Shown: positions 45,704 to 57,996, numbered from the stretch's first letter. The stretch: 64,000 nt of DNA from Ceratobasidium sp. AG-K (GCA_037039685.1 JAWNGF010000007.1:2356001-2420000), one strand, 5' to 3'. A program made the numbers and translations. The notes: generated by a model from the letters alone, not told the origin.

Positions 45704-45797
45704 GTTAGCGAGCAAAGATTGAGATGAAAAGTGAGAGTGGTGAGGAAATTGAGAGATAAGTGCAGAGCGATGTAGTCTGGGGTCTTCGATAGATTGA

Positions 45798-45805
45798 TTT
45801 TATAG
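45798..45805 (-). promoter_or_regulatory. TATA box, family copy C
   Basis: CTATAAAATC on the minus strand, about 95-102 bp upstream of ATG 45703. Confidence 0.45.
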
Positions 45806-46387
45806 CCGAGACATGGCGCGGGATGTTCAAGATTTACCAATGACTTACCATGATCATCGCGAAATCTGGATATTCGTTCCCCACTGGGAGATCAGTACGC
45901 GCAGCCGCTGTTGCCGACGTCAAGTGTTGGTACCCAGGAACAAATAATCATTCATTCGCTAAGTGTTTGATTTCACCGGAGACGTGATGACCGGACGGAG
46001 GCTAGGAGTGGAATTACCGGGTCGGATACGACCTCCGGCGCTTAGTAATCCAGGAGGCACGTCCAGCGCCGTCGGTTCACTGACACCCGACCACGATCAG
46101 TGCCTGGCTAAGCCGGAATGCCTTATCCAGACTCGGGCTCGGGACACCCGTGCACGGAACGGCAGTTAAAGATCTGTCAAACATGGACTTTTCGACTAGA
46201 GCTATATGAGGCCCCCCGCTGAGCGTCGTTCGTTTTGACCAACCCAGTCTTTTTCGAGCTTTTCGAGTTTTGTGGTGTCGTAGTGAGCTAGTTAATGCTG
46301 TCCGACTTGAGAACGTTCTGACGTCCTTAGGTTGCCCGCCGATTTGAACCACCCACAGTTACCTTTGAAGAACCTTCATCTCCAGTC
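45806..46387. other. Divergent intergenic region
   Basis: Lies between copy C (minus) and the NPF-repeat gene (plus); no gene supported, probably promoters of both. Confidence 0.45.
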
Positions 46388-49300
46388 ATGGCTAACCGCG
46401 GAGCCCACGGAGCAATCCATGTGGACCTTCCCTCGTTCAACCCATTCGCCTCGGATGAACCCCGTCGCGGTGGCGCCCGACCTAGTCGCAGTCGGTCCGA
46501 CGACGAAGCCCCAGTCCCCGTCTCGGACGACCGTGGAATCACTGTGCTGCCCGCGCGTAACCCTTTTGGCCGTGAACCCGAACGCGTAATTAGACGTGGA
46601 GACGATCCTGGGCATCAAGGTCTTAGACCCGGAGGTGGACGTCGTCAAGCCTCTCGCGTCCCGTCGGAGGATGAGGGGTCTGACAACGGGATGACCACGC
46701 TGTCTTCGCATAATCCTTTTGGGCCTGCTCCCGAGCCGGGTGGACACCGTGGAGCTCAACGTCCTACTAGGGCCTCTGTTCGTCGGCATCGGTCGCCGTC
46801 GGTATCCGAAGATCTAGGCGATGAACCCGGAACGACCGTGTTGCCGTCGCACAACCCATTTGGTCCCGATCCAGGCAAACGTTCTTCGAACGGTCTATCC
46901 AAGGTCCACGACGGCAGCGCATCGGAAGAAGAACGTCCCGCGGCTCCTCGCCGTGCAGCTACGAAACCTGCGCGCGCCAAGACTCCGGTCGAGAGCGAGC
47001 AAGAGTCCGTGTACGAGGAGCCTGTTCCACGGTCGAGGCGCAAGTCCCAGCCCAAGCAAGAAGCGCCCCTGTTTGGCGTAGATGGCGATGAGCGAATGGT
47101 GATTAGCTATGTGGGTGGGATTCCCACTGCGAGGCCGGCTGGTATCAAGCCCAAACCTGGGAGACGTCCGGCCCCTTTGTAAGTGGATCGGATCGCCTTG
47201 AGACCTGATACTAACGTCGCTTGTTTTGATAGCACGTACGAGTCTAGTGTTGTTTCAGTGAGTCCTAGTATCACCAAAGCAGAATCACTCTAACAAACTT
47301 TATAGGACTCAGACTCGGGCATCGTCTCTGGCCACCACTCGCACAGACACCATTTTCGCACCGACCGTCACCACCACCACTCTCACCACCGTCATTGCGA
47401 CTGCCACCACCACCACAGACACGATTATCCAAACCCATTCTGGTACCCTCCCTTCTCAGGCCCACCGTACGCATGGCCCGACTACCATAACCTCCCGCGT
47501 CAGGCCCACCGCCCGTTCACAGACGAGTTTGGTCGGCCATTGTACGCGAATATTCCTCAGCTCCCGAGTTTGATCGATCAAGTGAAGGAGACATACCCTT
47601 TGTTGCCAGTTGCCCCAGCTGCGCTATTGGCCGAGCTGCAAGCGCGAAAAGGGAGTCCGCTCGTGATTCCTCCGGCAGTCCCAGCCGCGCCCATGACTCC
47701 CGAAGTATTTATGGGGAAGTTGACCTCAATGGTGACCGACGTTGCTACCATCCTACCCGATCTAGAGCCCAAGGTATGTCTGCTCCATCTACCTCACAGC
47801 CCAACTCACCCCCGCGCAGATCTTTAAAATGGAATACGCCGAACATATCCTCCGCAAACTGACCGACACGGTCCAAGTCCGATTCGCCGAGCGCCAAGGC
47901 AGCGAAATTGTAAACCGCGTCCATGTCGTTCCTCGCGGCCGACTCGCACTCGGGATCATGTCGGCCACCAAACCTAAACTCGACGTTGACCTTGTTATTC
48001 CCAGCGACTTTATACTCCGTAGGTGGAACGTCCAGTCCTCCGACGGTCCGACCACAATTGCCGCCGCACTCGGCCTGGACCCTGCTTCCATCGCCCGCGG
48101 AGAACTGGACTCAGCCAAGCTCGAATCCGTCCTGACCGCGATTTGGGAACAACTCGAAGGCGAGGCCGATGGGTTCATCTTTCCCGGCGGACGAGCTGAA
48201 GGCAACAAGTATTTACCGCATTGGTGTGATCGGCACAAGGCGAGCAAGGGCGGGAACCGTTTGCGCTTGATGGCATCGGGCGTGGGTGTAAACGTGTTTA
48301 TCAAGGTTGCGGTGTCGTTGTATGGTCAGGATGTGATTGTGGGCGTGGATCAGAGTAGTGCGAAGATTGAGGACAAGTATCAGGTTAGACAAGGTGTTTT
48401 GGTGTCGAAGTTGGAGTTGGGGCTAATGATGCAGCAGCTTATCAAGGTGTATCGGACTCCCGGCGTCCCACTGAGTGAGGCTCCTCTCTCCCATACCCAT
48501 CGCACGGCGGCGTATCTCATCCATTGGATCCTCGAGTCACCTCCGATCCCGCTCCCGCCGCCCCCTTTCCCAACTTCAATTCCAATCCCCAGGAGCCACA
48601 TATATCTCGCCATCAACGCCATGCAACGCCTCAACCCAACGGACAGCCTCTACCTCTCACCCAACTCGACCTCACGCCTGTCGTCCTTGGAGGTACTAAC
48701 TACTGTGGCCAAGATATTCACCTTTTTAAGCAAAGCGTACGCCTTGCCCCTGGCTCTAACGGGACGCTATCCATTTATCCTCGTGAGTCACTCGCAAGTT
48801 TTTGAGCGTGCGCTGACAGTGTGCTAGGCGAGCTGTACTACGATGGATGCGATGCTCACGCGGTTGAATCCCGGTCTCGTCGTGACGGTCGGCACGGCGT
48901 TGGGGCTTGTTATTCCGTTTATTGAAGGTTTCCTTGGGGGCCCCAAGGCTGCGCTGGATGCTGTCAAGGGTGCTGGGGCTAGTGTGAGCACGGTACCGGG
49001 AGCTGGTGTCGCAGGCAGCTCGACTTCCGCGCCGGGTAATGGTCATTCTGGCCCCGTCAAGGGCGGTGACGCCAAGAATGGCGATGTGGGTGGAGTTACG
49101 GCTGCCGGCAATGGCGCAGACGCAGACAACGTGGCTCCTGAGACGACTGAGGAACAAGACGACGTTGAACCAGCCGCCGCGACGATTGAAGGAGCAGAGG
49201 ACGGCGGTGTAATAACTGCCGAGCCGGAACAGCAGCCTGAAGAACCCAAGAACTCCGAACTCAAACCTCTCAGTACTAAAGGCGGGAGAACTTCACGGAC

Positions 49301-49454
49301 GACCACCCCCACGCCTAACACGAGTCGCACGATCACGGGCATGACACCCAACTCGTCCCGCCCCGGTACTGATCAGCCCCGCAAGCCGAGTCGGATGTTG
49401 TCCCAGATGGGCACACCTTCCCGGCAGACGAGTCGGCAGTCAACAGCTAAATGA
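46388..49454 (+). CDS. Large hypothetical protein with NPF repeats and a His-rich segment
   Basis: Start ATG 46388 (MANRGAHGAIHVDLPSFNPF). The N-terminal 265 residues are disordered and carry four NPF tripeptides in a loose repeat of acidic patch, then T-x-L-[PS]-x-x-NPFG: SFNPFA, VLPARNPFG, TLSSHNPFG, VLPSHNPFG. NPF motifs are known ligands of EH domains in endocytic adaptors; that role is inference. A His-rich block follows (HHSHRHHFRTDRHHHHSHHR, about 47330-47400), then a WYPPFSGPPYAW proline stretch. A folded region begins at KMEYAEHILRKLTDTVQVRF and includes VGVNVFIKVAVSLYGQDVIVGVD. Near the end LNPGLVVTVGTALGLVIPFIEGFLGG may be a membrane segment, followed by a Ser/Thr-rich tail. The exons join across at least four short introns without frame breaks. 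Confidence 0.65.
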
Positions 49455-50368
49455 CAGCATGCAGGCCTGGGCGTGTCCGATATGGTTCCCTCGCTTAATT
49501 TTCGATTCGGTGCGGTTAGTCCGAGAAATCTTACTTGACTCTATGATTTGAACTCTACACTCGTTAACTTCGCTTTGTTCTCGCTTGTTGTATGTACCTG
49601 CCGCTCGTTAAATTTCGCTTCGTTTTCGATCGCATTAGTAGAATCAATTCACGCTTGCTTTACTCCAAGAAGGCCGCCTGGGCACACTTAGCAATTCATC
49701 AGTCAAGAAAACACTGACGTTGAGCCCGGGGTAACAATTCCTGAAGGCCAGCGCGGTTGTTGCCCTCGAACCGAATAGGAGCCTCCCCTAGCTGGGGCAT
49801 GTGGTTGGCGCATGACTGCACTATTTGTTTCAAACACATGGGATCTCCTGTCCAATTCAGCTATTGATCAATTATTTGATCAAACTCACCGCAGCGCCTG
49901 GAAGCCAGGGACGGTGACCGGGAAAGCTATTGAGCTGGTAACAAAGTGCCACAGGATGATGCCACCCGAATTTCAACGAAAGGGACCAGGCGCCCGGAGG
50001 AGATGGGAACCGAGCGTGGTTATCCACTCGGACGTTCCGACCTAATATTGGGAGTTACCCATTCGGGCATCTGTCAGAAATATGTTTATCCTCCAGGCAT
50101 CTGAATAAATTATCCGCAAGGTACCTATTATCTGACTACAGCGTCTTCACTATTTTCTGTGTTCTCTACAAGCTCGTAAGGGGATCGCTCAGTCGATTCT
50201 CTGGCCCCGGCCATAGCTGCTCGGATAGATATGGCGCGATTTTCTGTTGTATTATCATAAAGGTGGCCTACACGAGCATTTAGACCCACCGTGCTCTGCA
50301 ACTCTCCAACGCTTCCTAGCTTTCCGCAATCCTATCTCGCTCATCTATCAGAGCACATTTCTTTCGCA
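49455..50368. other. Intergenic; no supported gene
   Basis: Short frames only; contains a repeated TTAA/TTTCGCTT(C/T)GTT tract near 49565-49635. Confidence 0.4.
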
Positions 50369-50413
50369 ATGGCTTCTAATACTCTGCAATTATGCGCCTA
50401 CGGCCTCCGAAAG
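50369..50413 (+). pseudogene. First-exon remnant of the tandem family
   Basis: ATG 50369 encodes MASNTLQLCAYGLRK, clearly related to the first exon MASKTMHFYAYGLQK of copies B-E, and is followed by a GTGGGT donor-like sequence. No downstream exon of the family follows. A TATA-like CATAAAGGTGGC lies about 110 bp upstream, matching the promoter layout of the full copies. It is a broken sixth copy. Confidence 0.65.
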
Positions 50414-51113
50414 TGGGTACCCGCATATATCCAGCTTTGGTGTTTCTCGATTTTACTTCCATACGCCAAGGTGTGTGACCTTTCACGTGCTGTGAATAAC
50501 TTCGCTATGCTGAATTGCTGGTTATGTAGCAGGGTCGAAAGTCACCGGACAAGTATCACGGTCGTTGCTCGGCTCTGAGACTTTCTTGGCTGGCACTGGT
50601 CGAAGAGAAATCGGGTCAAAGCTCATGGAGCAAAGTACACCAAACAAAACATAGGCTAATCCAACGGCAGGGTCGCAATGTTTTCTTCATGATGTGTGAT
50701 CGGGTACTGACTTGTAACAGGGACCCGTTCATGAGCAACAGCAGGTGCAGTGACGAGAAAGGTCATATGCAATTCTGCGATCGCAGAGGTATCCTGTGAC
50801 ATAATCGAAATACCGGCCAAACATGCCCAAGCTTCCGGAGGCAGGGACCGACTGCCGGCAACTCTGCTGCGTTCTATGTTCAACCCGGAATTGGGCCTAC
50901 CGGTTCGGGAGACTCTGTCAAAAATAATTTCCGATCACCATCAGGTACTGGGATGAATTATCCACGAGGTACCCCATGTCAGAATCCATCCGCCATGTCG
51001 CCCTCAACATCGGCGACGATTGTTGCGGGTACGGCAACTGGGAGCCGACATGTTCAACTCGGTATTCCAGCCCTGGTTGGTCTGCATGATACTGTGGCGT
51101 GATTAACCATAAG

Positions 51114-51121
51114 GATAAAAG
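51114..51121 (+). promoter_or_regulatory. TATA-like box, family copy D
   Basis: GATAAAAGGCGACC, about 155-160 bp upstream of ATG 51276; the 5' UTR is lengthened by a small tandem repeat. Copy E has the matching ATAAAAAGCGACC. Confidence 0.45.
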
Positions 51122-51190
51122 GCGACCTGCGGAATCCTCCAAACCCATCGCTCTCTGCAGCACTCACCAACACTCACTTGCTCGCTTCGG

Positions 51191-51237
51191 CCTACCTACC
51201 TCACTGCCTACCTACCTCACTGCCTACCTACCTCCCT
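51191..51237 (+). repeat. 16-bp tandem repeat in copy D 5' UTR
   Basis: Nearly three copies of CCTACCTACCTCACTG between the TATA-like box and the start codon. Confidence 0.8.
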
Positions 51238-51275
51238 CTCGCTTTCCCCCCCTCCATTCTAACTCTTTTCCAATA

Positions 51276-52085
51276 ATGGCCTCCAAGACTATGCATTTCT
51301 ATGCCTATGGGCTCCAAAAGTATGTGCTCTGCATCGCTTGATCTGCTGCACTGCTTAACAAAGATGCGCTTGCCTAGGGATACCACTGTGATGCTCATGT
51401 TTGAGCCTCCTCAGACCTCCAAACTGTTCCGCGACCAGTTCCCCGTCGTCTGGAGTGAGTGCGACACATTCGTCTTTCGTTTCGCTCTCTGACCGCTCAA
51501 ACAGAGGTCATTACTTTCCGCGCAAAGGGTCATGCCAAGGCTTCAGTCAACTATGTTTCCCGCCTTGCATTTGGCTACGCCCAGACCGACCAGGACAACC
51601 TCGTAGACTCGGCTGCCTGGGTCGAGGTCAAGAGCGGTGACATTAGCAGCATTCAGGGTGGACCTGGTCAGAAGCGCTTCGGCGAGCTCGCCAAGGGCAG
51701 TGGCACCAAGCTCTTGGTGTGCAAGAACAACACCGACAGCCGTGCGAACCTAAGCATTGGGTTCGTGAAGGGAGATGGAATCGACCAGCGCTACGAGCCT
51801 ACACTCGTCTGGACAGGAGTGGGATCGAAGTCGAATGTGACTGCTCAGTTTACGCCAACTCTCACTGCCTATGTTACCCGTGAATACAAGGGTACGCCAC
51901 GCTCCTTTAACACCACCATAGTCTGACAATCCATTTAATCAGCTACTGAGATGCTCCGCGGTGAGGTCGAGACCGACGCCATCTGGAGCTGCAACCTCAA
52001 CGAACTCGATGACGTTACTGGCTGGAACTTTATTGAGGACGAGGCAAGTGGAGCGTTCTTCATTGAGCGTGCCGGTAAGGTCTGA
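51276..52085 (+). CDS. Tandem family protein, copy D
   Basis: Intact member on the plus strand. Start ATG 51276 (MASKTMHFYAYGLQK), stop TGA 52083-52085. The four exons break after LQK, after VVW (near 51455-51505) and after REYK (near 51891-51942). Its protein is almost identical to copy B, and ends ASGAFFIERAGKV. The near-identity of B and D on opposite strands points to recent duplication or gene conversion. Function unknown; no secretion signal. Confidence 0.75.
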
Positions 52086-52682
52086 GCGTGCCGGGGACGT
52101 TGCACACTACTCTCTTTGGCGGATTTTATGTATTTTGGTTGTAACTACAAAATAATCTCAGGCGTTATTTCGCATCGCATTGTCTAGATTTGGATTATTG
52201 TGGTGGCAGCTTTACAAAAGCCGGAACCGCGTCAAGTTGTCTTCATCCCATGGCAATGCTGACAGCCGGCCTGTGCATCCTAACTAAATTTGAGTCGTGC
52301 CCGCATGGGGTGATCTTCATTTGATGCTCAAGGGGTAAGAATTTAGTGGCGGATGCGCACTCCAGCCACTGATCTGACTGAGGCGGTACCCATTTGCAAT
52401 ATAAATGACCAAAAGGAAGTTTGGAGATCGCACAAGTTCTCGACTTGTCTAGGACAGGAACGCAATTGATATTCTGAGTTCTGAAGCACTTGTGTCAAGC
52501 TCCATGAATATGTACGTTCCTTAGTTATGAACTTAGTGCACATGTCACCGTATTGTATTCGTAGCGCTTAGATTGGCAGCGTTCCATCAGTATACTGCCA
52601 CACTGCATCCGCATGTTAGCTAGGTATATAATGATCTATCACCTTGTGTGTGCGTTTCTGAGCTTAGCTCTTGTCCTACAGC
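52086..52682. other. Intergenic upstream of the DUF6535 gene
   Basis: No supported gene; likely promoter and 5' UTR. Confidence 0.4.
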
Positions 52683-55600
52683 ATGCTACTCGGTAAGAGG
52701 AGAATTCAGCGCGACACTGAGAGAAACCAAGTGGTAGCCGTCGACTATACGAATGAGGTTGGTAACTGTTCAGCTAAGCGTTCACCAGAAGTCCAAGAGA
52801 GTACCGTGAGTATTGACTATGAGCCCTTTGGATTCATTTTAGGCGCCAGAGGGGCATGCCTTACCAGTACCCGGCTCAGAAATACTGTTGGGGGCTGAAG
52901 AGCTGTTGGACTCTGACCTCCTCCGTTCTCAGTCCGAATCAGCTTCTAAAAAGGTACGCCCATATTCCAGTCACTATTTTGAGGGTTCAGATCATATTAC
53001 TTTGTAGGCTCCGGTCATGGATCCGCTGACTGAGTTTGACGAATTTGGCACTGAGCTTCATAGGGACGCTAGAGTTTGGAAGACATACGTTAGAGAGACA
53101 GATAAGAACGATGTAGAACTCGTCAAAGGATGGAATGAGTAAGCAATTACTCTGCTATCGTTTTGGCATAGCTATTTACGTTTGTTCTGCAACCTTCCCT
53201 TAGCTCGACAGATGTTATTCTGAGTGAGTACAGCCGTTCCTTATTGCGTTGTGGCTGCGGCTAATATTTCCACAGTTTTTGTGAGTACCTTGAATGTGTG
53301 CTTAAGATAGCCTTGTGTTGCTAAAGCGTTTACCCAAGGCTGCGCTCTTCTCGGCTATATCAGCTGCGTGAGTGTCACTTTTTATCGCAATTATGAACTC
53401 ATATAGATTTCTACTACCAAATGTTTTTCGTAGGTTCCTGGTTGAGAGCTCAAAGATGCTCCGGGCTGATCCAATCGATGTGTCAACACAAACTCTACTC
53501 GTCATTTCCGAAACGTTACTTCTGCTTGCTAACGGGACTCAACCATCCCGTCATGCGATCCCACAGCCAAACAATTCTACTGAATTTAATCCATCGCGTA
53601 CTGCTATCTGCGTCAATACCCTTTGGTATCTATCGCTTAGTCTCAGCCTTGCGACGTCATTCATTGCTATATTAGCTAAAGACTGGTCCCGTTCATTCAT
53701 GATGGGGCGAAGTGGACATCCCTTCTCGCAAACCTGCCGGAGGCAACAAAAGTGGGACATGATTGAGCGTTGGAAGCTGACGGAGCTATTGGAGCTATTG
53801 CCATCGCTAATTCACGTCGCACTTTGTAAGCACCGTTTGAGATGGGCATACAACGTTACTGACGCATCAACGCAGTTCTCTTTTCGATAGGTCTATGCAT
53901 ATATTTATGGAACACTCATATAATTGTGGCGCTCCCGGTTATCTGTGTATCAGTGGTCTCCATGTGTTTCTATATTTTCTCAAGCTTGGCCGCCATTATC
54001 CTGGACTTTTTCCCCTACCCGACGATTGTGTCAAGATTGTGCCGGACCGAGTTCGTCAAAGAGAACACCCACCTCCTAATTCAAAAGCTCTGTACATTTG
54101 CGTGGCTTACGTTTCAGTTCTCCCGCGCGACAACATTGATTCTTGGTTATTTGGCATTACTCCCAATCCACCTGGTCATTTTAGGTCTGGATTTCTTATT
54201 TGCACAAATACAAAGGATCAACTGGCCTCTCCATTGTCCCAGAGGCCCCGTGGTATCCCGTCAAGTTCAGTTTGCATTATTTCTGAGGACCCTAATCAGT
54301 TCTCTTCACTTTGTGGTCTGGTACCCTGTCAACAAGTTTCACAGAGGTATCTTTGTCGTGCATAAACTTGTAGATGAAGCGACAATGTGGCTGTTAAGTT
54401 CTTTGTCGAGCCTTCGATGGAACCCACGGGATACAGCTTGGAGCCCGAAATCTAGTCGGCGGGAAGGTAGCCAAGGCTTGGAGCACGGTCGGGTAACTGG
54501 CCTAGCGTTAAGTTGGTTGATAAAAAATTGCGAAGTTCCACACTCAGTGGATATAGCCTTGCAGTCGATCGCGGGGGCGAGTAAAACTCTCTTCTGTGCC
54601 CCCCTTCACGAGTGCAACGCCACCCTGGAGATCCTTCGGCGGCTTGCATCTAGTAATAGTTATACAAATGGAAATACTGAGGCGATAGTCATGCTCTACT
54701 CTCGGGCCCTTTCGTTTCTCAGTTCCTCTCGGGAACTGGGCTCTGGCACAATTCTGGACAATGTGGGAGGCGACTTGGAAGTAATGATATGGGATTTGCA
54801 GAAATTAATCGAAAGGCAAGTAGGTTTAGCTCACTCTATCGTGTCACCCGGAGCTAAAATACCCAGTGCATGTTAGCAATGTAGCCTCATTAATTACTGA
54901 CGGTCAATTCAAACCCAGCGCGCACAACATTAGTGCTCTTCGCATTGGCAACACTGCAGCATCATGCAGTCTCCAGTTGATTAATAGCAGTTCTGGGAGC
55001 GCTGGCGGGGTGTTCGACTCCATCATTCACTTACTGAACCGACACATCCAAAGCGACGAGGTCCTTCACCCTTCAGCATTATTATCGCTGGTCAACGCTG
55101 CGGCACTACTATCGTTGTTCGCTTATAACCACGCTGCTGCGTCGTCTCTATCCGGAATCTGCCTAACTCTTGCCCAATACAAGGAGTATTCGAGCATGCC
55201 TAAACTTAAACTTGCACTTATTACGTGCGTACTCTTACATAGCACTCCTCTTCGGCAAGAGGGACCCTGGAAACCGGTATACGTTGAAGGTGCTCTCCGT
55301 ACGCTCATAGAGCTTCAATCGCCGAACAAACAACTTTTGGAGGCGGCGTTCGAGTCGGGATGTCAACGGCTTTCATATTTTGTAGGACGTTCTCGTTTCG
55401 AAAACCTCAACCACGTCGTAGTCAAAGCTTGCGTTAATACCCACGTTGCTTCTCTCGTTAATGGCTTGGGAGATTCCAATGTGGATGTTCTTGTCCCCAT
55501 TCAAGCGATCCTCAGTGCATTGAGCTTGGCTCAGGTTGTGGACCTACCTCCGGGGGTTTATGTACTTGTGCTGGTAACCATATGTCATTACTCCTCCGTT

Positions 55601-55744
55601 CATCCGCAGTGTGGGCAACTGATCTCAAAAATCCATTTCCCCAAACTCTCTTCTGACCTCATCCGGTCAATACGAGAACTATCCATTGTCGGCAGACTTT
55701 TAACACCAAGAGAGAAGGAGGTTCTTCGACCTCAAAAGCGGTGA
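52683..55744 (+). CDS. DUF6535 membrane protein
   Basis: Member of a family greatly expanded in Rhizoctonia-like fungi; function unknown. ATG 52683 begins MLLGKRRIQRDTERNQ. Later exons give EFDEFGTELHRDARVWKTYVRETDKNDVELVKGWN, then STDVIL, a 5-nt exon TTTTT (53276-53280), AALFSAISA, FLVESSKMLRADPIDVSTQTLLVIS and WYLSLSLSLATSFIAILAKDWSRSFM. Several more hydrophobic segments follow (IIVALPVICVSVVSMCFYIF). The DUF6535 block (FGTEL..D..VWK.Y..E..., then F..ESS..L..D) is typical. The C-terminal two thirds is helical and soluble-looking (ALSWLIKNCEVPHSVDIALQSIAGASKTLFCAPLHECN), ending at 55744. One intron near 54826-54860 would be only about 34 nt in my model, so that junction is uncertain. Confidence 0.8.
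53276..53280 (+). other. 5-nt micro-exon of the DUF6535 gene
   Basis: CACAG/TTTTT/GTGAGT: with one base left over from the previous exon it completes Ile-Phe, bridging STDVIL and AALFSAIS in frame with conserved family residues. Confidence 0.65.
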
Positions 55745-55773
55745 ATATAGACGGCACCGGCGGAGTAGGATGG

Positions 55774-56340
55774 ATGCAAAAGATGAAGAAGACACGTGAT
55801 TCTATCCTACACAAGACTCCAAAGTCAGTGAGCTCCGAAAACAGGGCAGTAGTGTTTTTTCGAACCGGTCAACTATGGTTGTTTTTCGCCCTCTGCGATT
55901 CTTCCTGCTCTTCTAGCGTTGAACACGTGTCGAGGCCTTGCGAACAGAGCTCGAAGCCTATCAACCTGAAGGACTTTCCCAGGAGGAGTCTCGGCTGGAT
56001 TACCTGGGGAAGCAGCTACAATCATTATGGGATAGCTCAAATCAGGATATTATTGCCGCGTTAGGAGTATATGCATACAGGCTCATGGAATGCGTACTAC
56101 AATTCCAAAACCGTTGGATTCCCCAGCAAATTCGGGACGGTCTACGGCACATTCCCTTAGAGCTCCGAGGGCTATCTTTTTTTACAGATTGGCAGCCGCA
56201 GCCAGTCTATGTACTGTCTGGTGATGACCAACTAGAAGAATCACAGATCTTCAACCAACAAACAGCCAAAGATAGGACTATTCAGTCAACAGATGACTTT
56301 TGCAGGGCAAGTACGACGGGGGACGATGCTTGTATTCAGG
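55774..56340 (+). CDS. Hypothetical protein
   Basis: Possible small gene downstream of the DUF6535 gene. ATG 55774 gives MQKMKKTRDSILHKTPKSVSSENR. After an intron, ALRTELEAYQPEGLSQEESRLDYLGKQLQSLWDSSNQDIIAALGVYAYRLMECVLQFQNRWIPQQIRDGL runs on to about 56340, where a GTAAGC donor occurs. I do not recognise the domain, and the 3' end is not resolved. It could be the 3' part of the DUF6535 transcript unit or a separate gene. Confidence 0.35.
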
Positions 56341-57996
56341 TAAGCAAGGGGGATTGGAGAAGGGATTGGAGCACAGATCACTCATGGAATTCAGATTGCG
56401 ACAAGGGAGGGGTGGGGGTCGACAGAGTTTGGATGTCAGGTAGCCATCACGAGAGCTGCGTTTGCAGAAGACTTGTGCGGAGTTGCCGATGAGATACAGG
56501 AACAGATGGGCGAGGGGCAAAAGTTACAAACCATGAGGGATGCAATGGGAGTTCGGGGGTTAGGTTCGATAGTTAAGGAGGAGGAGGTCCTGGGAGAAGC
56601 AAGACACCCCACACTTGATGGGGGTCATGTATCCATCAGTGTGCCAGAGCTATTACTTGGTGGCGAGTAGATAAAGTCTCTTGTTGTAGTCGTCTTGGTT
56701 TAGAATACGTTTGCCGTATGTTGAAGCCGCGTATCTAGTCTCATCATAATAGTTACGTGGGTGTGGCAGTGCATAAATAGCACGTTCGTAGAGTTCGTTT
56801 CGCACGGCCATCTCACATCTAATAGCCACATGGTCAAAACATGTGCGCTGAACAACCTCGGACAGTGCCATGCCACTGGCACCTAGTTCAACACCCTGAT
56901 CATCTGGAAGCGCCGATAACGAACTCGGCAACCTCGAATCATACCTATTACTTCATTATGGTCTAGATATTTGATTCACATACTTAAAGCACCGTCTGAA
57001 AATGTATTTATCTGAAGACTCAGCGCAGAAACGGTTCACCGAGGGGAAGACCGTCACACGCCCTTCCCTATCCTCACTTTAAGGGATACACCGGACTGGC
57101 ACAGCGCCAAATGGGTTGAAGGTGTAAAATTCGACATGGATCACCCCTTGGTCGTCGATATGATAATATCAATCCCTGTCCCGTTCGCCCTTGTCAAGCA
57201 CAGGGCTGTTTGAGCGGCTCCAAACCACTGGAGCTCCAAATGGATTCTCGACAGGAAGCTGCACCGTGGACCTTTCCTCGTCGGACGAGGGATCATCGGA
57301 GTCTTCGGCAGCAACTCCAGAGCTAACGACTACCCGCCCCTCTTCCTCGCTCAACGAAGAGTCTGCGGCTTGGGCGGGGAACGCGGGGTAGGGAGTTCGA
57401 CAATCGACTATTCCTCCTCATTTTCAAGGGGAGTGGCGATCCCAGTAGGCCGGCCCTCATCGAACGGAGTTGGACGTACCCGGCGAGGGAGCGAGTTAGA
57501 GTAAGGATCAGGCCTACATCGGCTCGGCTTGCACCAGGATAACCAGTTTGAATGTCTGTACTAACTCTTCCCTAACGAAGAAAACACCCTCTCTTTTTTT
57601 TGTCCCCGTAGTGTCAGCCATCACCAAACCACCCCGGTACCCAGCAAATGAACAGTACGATTGCGTTGGCTTTGTCATTAATGCACATATAGTCAGTGCT
57701 GTCACACAGACTGAATATCCAAGTCGTTCGGCTGACACGGGTGATATTCAAAAAAATAAATGGGGTGCATGGATGGGGGATGAGAGAACCCGCCGTCCTG
57801 AGTTCAGGCGTTGCGCAACAGGGGAATGATAATGTGTTCAACCGCGAGTACAAGTAACTCCGATCTGCTGCGTTATTCGCGATCGGCATTTGCGCGCGTC
57901 TTAGGTGTTTAACTTTGCGTGTAGTCATCGAATCGTCATTTGAGAAATTTCTGCGTACTACAAGTCATTACAAAGCGCCCCGACCTCGTAGCAATA
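56341..57996. other. Mostly unassigned; two weak minus-strand coding traces
   Basis: A minus frame at 56653-56931 (ALSEVVQRTCFDHVAIRCEMAVRNELYERAIYALPH) looks protein-like but has no family I know. Another at 57169-57380 contains DPSSDEERSTVQLPVENPFG, resembling the NPF repeats of the 46388 gene, but is cut by stops and frame changes. No complete gene is supported. Confidence 0.35.

Larger units (their letters stand above)
50414..51275. other. Intergenic between remnant and copy D
   Basis: No gene supported. The promoter of copy D lies at its end. Confidence 0.4.

Noticed and set aside
46800..47060. Alternative frames within the NPF gene
   Set aside because: The plus frame with four NPF repeats and consistent splicing explains the region; the others are shadows.
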